Origin: an uncultured Clostridia bacterium
Lineage (GTDB): Bacteria > Bacillota > Clostridia > Christensenellales > UBA1242
Direction of reading: 5' to 3'
Assembly (NCBI GenBank): GCA_944372745.1
Contig: CALWAB010000102.1
Location: 1-9,162 of the forward strand
Length of the DNA stretch: 9,162 nucleotides
A program made the position numbers and the translations under genes. The first letter of the stretch is position 1. The number at the start of each line of letters is the position of its first letter. The notes under the pieces are model-generated. The model was given only the letters and a program-made list of their open reading frames with translations. It had not been told where the DNA came from and did no database searches. Positions 6,760 to 9,162 of the stretch are shown here, one piece after another.

Positions 6760-8238
6760 TTAAACTAAGCGTACAAGCCAAAGGTTCGCACACATTTCAC
6801 CAATCAAATGAATAGTTTCATTATCTACATCGTAGAGTTGTAGTTGTACTTCATCCCCACTTTGTAAATTCAAAAATGTTGACATTGTCATTAATGGCAT
6901 AGTTTCGCCTCTTGAAATTGTGTTTTCTTGGGCTACGCCGTTTACCACAATACGTGCTTTAGTTTTGGTCAAATCTGTTATCTTAATATGATAATTCAAT
7001 AAATACAATCCGCTTTGTTGCACCTTAAATGAATCACAATTTTCATTTGTACTAAATCCATTTAATACACAATCACCTAATGGCATTGGCGTACCATCTT
7101 TTAAGATTGTCATTTGTGCATCACCACTGCGTCTAGCATTCATATTGACTGTCGAAAAATTCTGTGCGTCATCACCTTTGGATGGATTACCTGTATCTAA
7201 GTCATTTATAAACCAATTACCATTGTCCCCAATTCTAGGTGTAGCACCATTTTGACCTGTTGCACCAGTTGCTCCTGTCGCTCCGGTTGGACCTGTGCTC
7301 CCCGTCGCTCCCGTTGCTCCCGTCATACCTTGACTACCTGTCGCTCCAGTTGCACCAGTATTGCCTTGTGCACCTGTCATACCTTGTTCGCCTCTAGCTG
7401 GAAGCATTGTATCTACTCCGTCAATATACCAATTTCCATTTTCGCCTATTGTAGGAGTATGACCATCTTCACCATTTTCACCTGTTGCTCCGGTATTGCC
7501 TTGAGAACCAGTCGCTCCAGTTGCACCTTGTGATGGCATACCAGTGTCAAAGTCTTCTATAAACCAATTACCATTTGCCCCAATTCTTGGCGTAATGCCT
7601 TGGCTACCTGTAGCACCAATTGCACCAGTTGGCCCAGTGACACCCGTACTACCAGTCGCTCCTGTTGCTCCCGTTGCACCTCTTTCACCAGTCGCTCCAG
7701 TTGCGCCAGTGTTTCCTTGCGAACCTGTAGCACCTGTTACCCCTGTTGCTCCACGAGAAGCAAAACCAGTGTCTATTCCATTTATAAACCAATTTCCATT
7801 GTCGCCAATAAGTGGAGTAAAACCTGTTGCCCCTTGACTGCCTGTAGCACCTGTAGGTCCTGTTACCCCAGTGCTTCCAGTTGCTCCAGTATTGCCTTGT
7901 GCACCAGTTGGCCCAGTGACGCCTGTAGCACCTGTCACTCCCTGAGCTCCAGTTGCTCCAGTATTACCTTGAGAACCGGTCGCCCCAGTTGTACCTGTGA
8001 CACCAGTTGTTCCGCGTGATGAGAAGCCTGTATCAATGCCATTTATAAACCAATTTCCATTTAAGCCTATAGTAGGTACAGCTCCATCTGCCCCTGTTGC
8101 ACCAGTCGCTCCAGTCACTCCTGTCGCACCCGTTGCACCGGTTGCTCCCGTTGCACCTCTTGGCCCTACCACAACAAAATTTCTTGTATTTGAACCACCA
8201 CAGCCACCACAACAACCACAGCCATTGCATCTTGACAT
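6760..8238 (-). CDS. Collagen-like spore-surface protein (BclA-type) with Cys-rich N-terminus and globular C-terminal head
   Basis: This 492-residue protein has three parts. Residues 1-24 are Cys/Gly-rich (Cys4, 7, 9, 10 and 13) with no signal peptide. Residues 25-355 are Gly-X-Y repeats, mostly Gly-Ala-Thr or Gly-Val-Thr, interrupted by five copies of a module with the core '(T/R)IGxNGNW(F/Y)I..(D)T' at about 53-75, 140-162, 215-237, 260-282 and 332-354. Residues 359-492 form a beta-rich head resembling the TNF/C1q-like trimerising domain of BclA proteins. It begins near 'NFSTVNMNARR', has 'QQSGLYLLNYHI' in the middle, and ends 'GEMCANLWLVRLV'. Known relatives form trimeric filaments on the exosporium of Bacillus and Clostridium spores. 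Absence of an export signal fits assembly inside the mother cell, with the Cys cluster perhaps cross-linking to the coat. GGAGG (8252..8248) precedes the ATG by 9 nt. Divergent coat-protein genes support the spore assignment; the exact role is inference. Confidence 0.9.
   Translation of the reverse strand: MSRCNGCGCCGGCGGSNTRNFVVVGPRGATGATGATGATGVTGATGATGADGAVPTIGLNGNWFINGIDTGFSSRGTTGVTGTTGATGSQGNTGATGAQGVTGATGVTGPTGAQGNTGATGSTGVTGPTGATGSQGATGFTPLIGDNGNWFINGIDTGFASRGATGVTGATGSQGNTGATGATGERGATGATGATGSTGVTGPTGAIGATGSQGITPRIGANGNWFIEDFDTGMPSQGATGATGSQGNTGATGENGEDGHTPTIGENGNWYIDGVDTMLPARGEQGMTGAQGNTGATGATGSQGMTGATGATGSTGPTGATGATGATGQNGATPRIGDNGNWFINDLDTGNPSKGDDAQNFSTVNMNARRSGDAQMTILKDGTPMPLGDCVLNGFSTNENCDSFKVQQSGLYLLNYHIKITDLTKTKARIVVNGVAQENTISRGETMPLMTMSTFLNLQSGDEVQLQLYDVDNETIHLIGEMCANLWLVRLV
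7174..8166 (-). repeat. Collagen Gly-X-Y repeat tract with five embedded modules
   Basis: The DNA encodes about 110 consecutive triplets that never leave one Gly register. Collagen stretches of about 9, 21, 17, 7 and 16 triplets alternate with five 24-residue-period modules. Module positions in DNA (descending) are 8082..8014, 7821..7753, 7596..7528, 7461..7393 and 7245..7177. Protein repeats are near-identical, yet glycine and threonine codons vary synonymously from copy to copy. Opposite-strand ORFs within this tract are by-products of the repeat. Confidence 0.92.
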
Positions 8239-8414
8239 AATTATTAACCTCCCCCTTTCAAATTATGTCTAAGACCAAAAAAGTGTGAAATTATAATCCA
8301 TTACTATTTGTAATTTATCTACAGCCATTATTTTGTAAAATTTTTGCCAAATTGTGTAAATAGTTACAATGTATACAAATTATATTTTATCAAATAATAA
8401 AAGCAGGAGGAATT
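8239..8414. promoter_or_regulatory. Divergent control region of the spore-surface cluster
   Basis: These 176 bp must hold promoters for the collagen-like gene (leftward) and the coat-protein pair (rightward). No good sigma-A pair is visible. Leftward there is a TATAAT (8295..8290) without a matching -35, and a CATAATTTG (8267..8259) with CACAC 15 nt upstream that loosely resembles a mother-cell sigma-K promoter. Rightward, TATACAAA at 8372-8379 partly resembles a sigma-E -10 box. None is strong. Lack of sigma-A boxes combined with coat-type products suggests sporulation sigma factors (inference). Confidence 0.4.
8248..8258 (-). promoter_or_regulatory. Strong ribosome binding site of the collagen-like gene
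   Basis: AAAGGGGGAGG reads toward the ATG at 8238, with the GGAGG core 9 nt upstream. It is the most complete anti-16S match in the window and fits high-level production of a structural protein. Confidence 0.8.
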
Positions 8415-8630
8415 ATGAAAAAAGAAATTACAACAAAAGACCTGATGGCGCTCAATGAATTAATGACATTTGAGAATTGGATAGCAACAAAAATGCAATT
8501 TTGTGCCGAATCAGTAACAACAAAATCATTAAAAACAATGTTCACAGAAATGGCACAATCACATTGTAATAACCACAAAAAATTACTTGAATATTTACAA
8601 AATAATTCTTCAGATGGAGGTAGCAAGTAA
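8415..8630 (+). CDS. Small ferritin-like spore coat protein
   Basis: This 71-residue protein is predicted to be largely two amphipathic helices (about 7-32 and 34-62) followed by a polar tail. The opening 'KKEITTKDLMALNELMTFENWIA' pattern (a K-L/T-x-K-D/E-L start, then helix) and the closing 'MAQSHCNNHKKLLEYL' pattern match small clostridial proteins annotated as spore coat proteins of ferritin-like fold, often paired with a CotF-family gene, as here. Cys30 and Cys51 could form disulfides in the coat. The length is normal for that group. AGGAGG at 8405-8410 lies 4 nt before the ATG. Its TAA stop overlaps the next ATG by one base (TAATG), and the ribosome binding site for that gene (GGAGG, 8616-8620) lies inside this one, so the two are translated as a coupled pair. 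No enzymatic role is implied. Confidence 0.75.
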   Translation: MKKEITTKDLMALNELMTFENWIATKMQFCAESVTTKSLKTMFTEMAQSHCNNHKKLLEYLQNNSSDGGSK

Positions 8631-8914
8631 TGATTGAATTTACAGAACAAGAAATTTTACAAGATGCTCTAATTGCAGAAAAATATATGATACATATGTA
8701 TTGTCAATTTGGTTTAGAGTGTTCAAATGAGTGTTTAAGAAAGTTATTTAACGAACATCACGCTTTGGCTATGGAACACAACCTTAAAATCTTTAATATT
8801 ATGCACGAAAAAGGTTTTTATCCTACTACTCCAGCACCAGTTAAAGATGTGAAACAAGGTATAAAGATGCACACTCAAATGCAAACCGAACTTGAAGAAA
8901 AATTAAATAAATAA
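8630..8914 (+). CDS. CotF-family spore coat protein
   Basis: This 94-residue protein fits the Coat_F family. It has 'EILQDALIAEKYMIHMY' near residues 8-24, where members have a '(D/E)xLxDxLxxxKxxxxxY' helix. A second helix, 'CLRKLFNEHHALAMEHNLKIFNIMHEKG' in pattern (35-62), is followed by the characteristic Gly-Phe/Trp-Tyr-Pro turn (62-65) and a Pro/Ala linker with Lys-rich helices. The fold is ferritin-like, a helical bundle. Cys25, Cys31 and Cys35 could give disulfide links. Family members are structural components of the Bacillus and Clostridium spore coat; the precise layer is not deducible here. It follows the small coat gene with a one-base overlap and is followed by a terminator. Together with the divergent collagen-like gene it forms a spore-surface cluster. 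Confidence 0.85.
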   Translation: MIEFTEQEILQDALIAEKYMIHMYCQFGLECSNECLRKLFNEHHALAMEHNLKIFNIMHEKGFYPTTPAPVKDVKQGIKMHTQMQTELEEKLNK

Positions 8915-8924
8915 AAAAATTTAT

Positions 8925-8950
8925 ACTCAGTGTTTACCACTGAGTTTTAA
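8925..8950 (+). terminator. Rho-independent terminator after the coat-protein pair
   Basis: ACTCAGTG (8925-8932) pairs perfectly with CACTGAGT (8938-8945) around a 5-nt loop. It is followed by TTTTAATTT. It begins 10 nt after the stop of the CotF-like gene. Confidence 0.87.
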
Positions 8951-9162
8951 TTTAAAATTTTAAGGAATAGCACAAAACTTGCATTATTTTTTAATTTAAT
9001 GAAGAAAAAAATGCTCAAAAGTGCCGTTACCCCCCTAATAAAAATATTAAAACATTTAAATAGTGTTACTACAATTTAATAAATGATAATTATAAAATAA
9101 TGATAAAGAAAATTATCACATTATTATGTGCAAAAGTGATTAAATTAAAGACAATAAACACA
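8951..9162. other. AT-rich intergenic tail without a supportable gene
   Basis: About 210 bp with no ORF that has a credible ribosome binding site. A 26-codon frame begins at 8999, but it lacks one. Small inverted repeats occur near 9101-9118 (TGATAA/TTATCA) and 9117-9130 (CACAT/ATGTG). They could belong to control of a gene beyond the right edge, but nothing definite can be said. Confidence 0.5.

Noticed and set aside
7174..8166. CRISPR array or minisatellite as an explanation of the repeat tract
   Set aside because: The repeats are in-frame coding triplets with variable third positions and no spacer/repeat alternation of constant sequence. A continuous ORF explains them fully.
7252..8272. 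Several plus-strand ORFs rich in Ser/Thr/Cys or Pro/Val/Ala opposite the collagen-like gene
   Set aside because: They are mirror images of Gly-X-Thr repeats on the other strand: low complexity, no ribosome binding sites, no independent promoter. The minus-strand frame has a clear start, motif order and terminator.
8259..8287. Possible sigma-K promoter (CACAC, 15 nt, CATAATTTG) for the collagen-like gene
   Set aside because: The implied transcription start would fall inside the ribosome binding site, and the -10 lacks the final TA, so it is mentioned only as a weak candidate.
8390..8650. Minus-strand ORF of 86 codons overlapping the small coat gene
   Set aside because: The plus-strand gene has AGGAGG before its ATG, a coupled downstream gene and family-like sequence; the minus frame has none of these.
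8999..9079. 26-codon frame encoding a basic, partly amphipathic peptide after the coat operon
   Set aside because: No ribosome binding site or promoter is visible, and frames this short arise often by chance in AT-rich DNA.
9101..9130. Adjacent small inverted repeats near the right edge
   Set aside because: Arms of 5-6 bp in very AT-rich sequence are expected by chance and no gene context is available.

Overview
The window is AT-rich DNA with compact operons, strong GGAGG-type ribosome binding sites, near-consensus sigma-A promoters and short AU-rich terminator hairpins. It also carries spore-coat-type proteins. Together these point to a spore-forming member of the Bacillota, most likely Clostridia and possibly a gut commensal. 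I cannot name a genus. The standard genetic code fits: TGA, TAG and TAA all serve as stops.

Region 1 (positions 1-4566, minus strand) is one tightly packed operon driven by a perfect consensus promoter at 4566..4538. In order of transcription it encodes an ABC ATPase, a 12-helix ABC-2 type permease, a membrane-anchored protein with tandem bacterial Ig-like (Big_2-type) domains, and a lipoprotein with further Ig-like modules that runs off the left edge. Gaps and overlaps of only a few bases suggest the four products act together at the membrane, perhaps as an exporter with two extracytoplasmic accessory proteins. The substrate cannot be read from the sequence.

Region 2 (4769-5839, plus strand) is a single-gene unit for a multi-pass acyltransferase-3 family enzyme, probably an O-acetyltransferase of a surface glycan. 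It has its own promoter and shares a bidirectional terminator with the next, convergent gene.

Region 3 (5812-6759) holds a single minus-strand gene of unknown function with a Cys-Cys-x-Gly-His motif. It lies between two nearly identical hairpins. Its start should be the ATG at 6596, not an upstream TTG.

Region 4 (6732-8950) is a spore-surface cluster. A long collagen-like protein is on the minus strand, with a Cys-rich N-terminus, five regularly built non-collagen modules and a globular C-terminal head. It is divergent from a two-gene plus-strand operon encoding a small ferritin-like coat protein and a CotF-family coat protein, which ends in a terminator. The final ~210 bases show no supportable gene.

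The most distinctive observations are the strict 24-residue, triplet-register-preserving modules in the collagen-like protein, the twin hairpins around the orphan gene, and the exporter operon with two Ig-like surface proteins.
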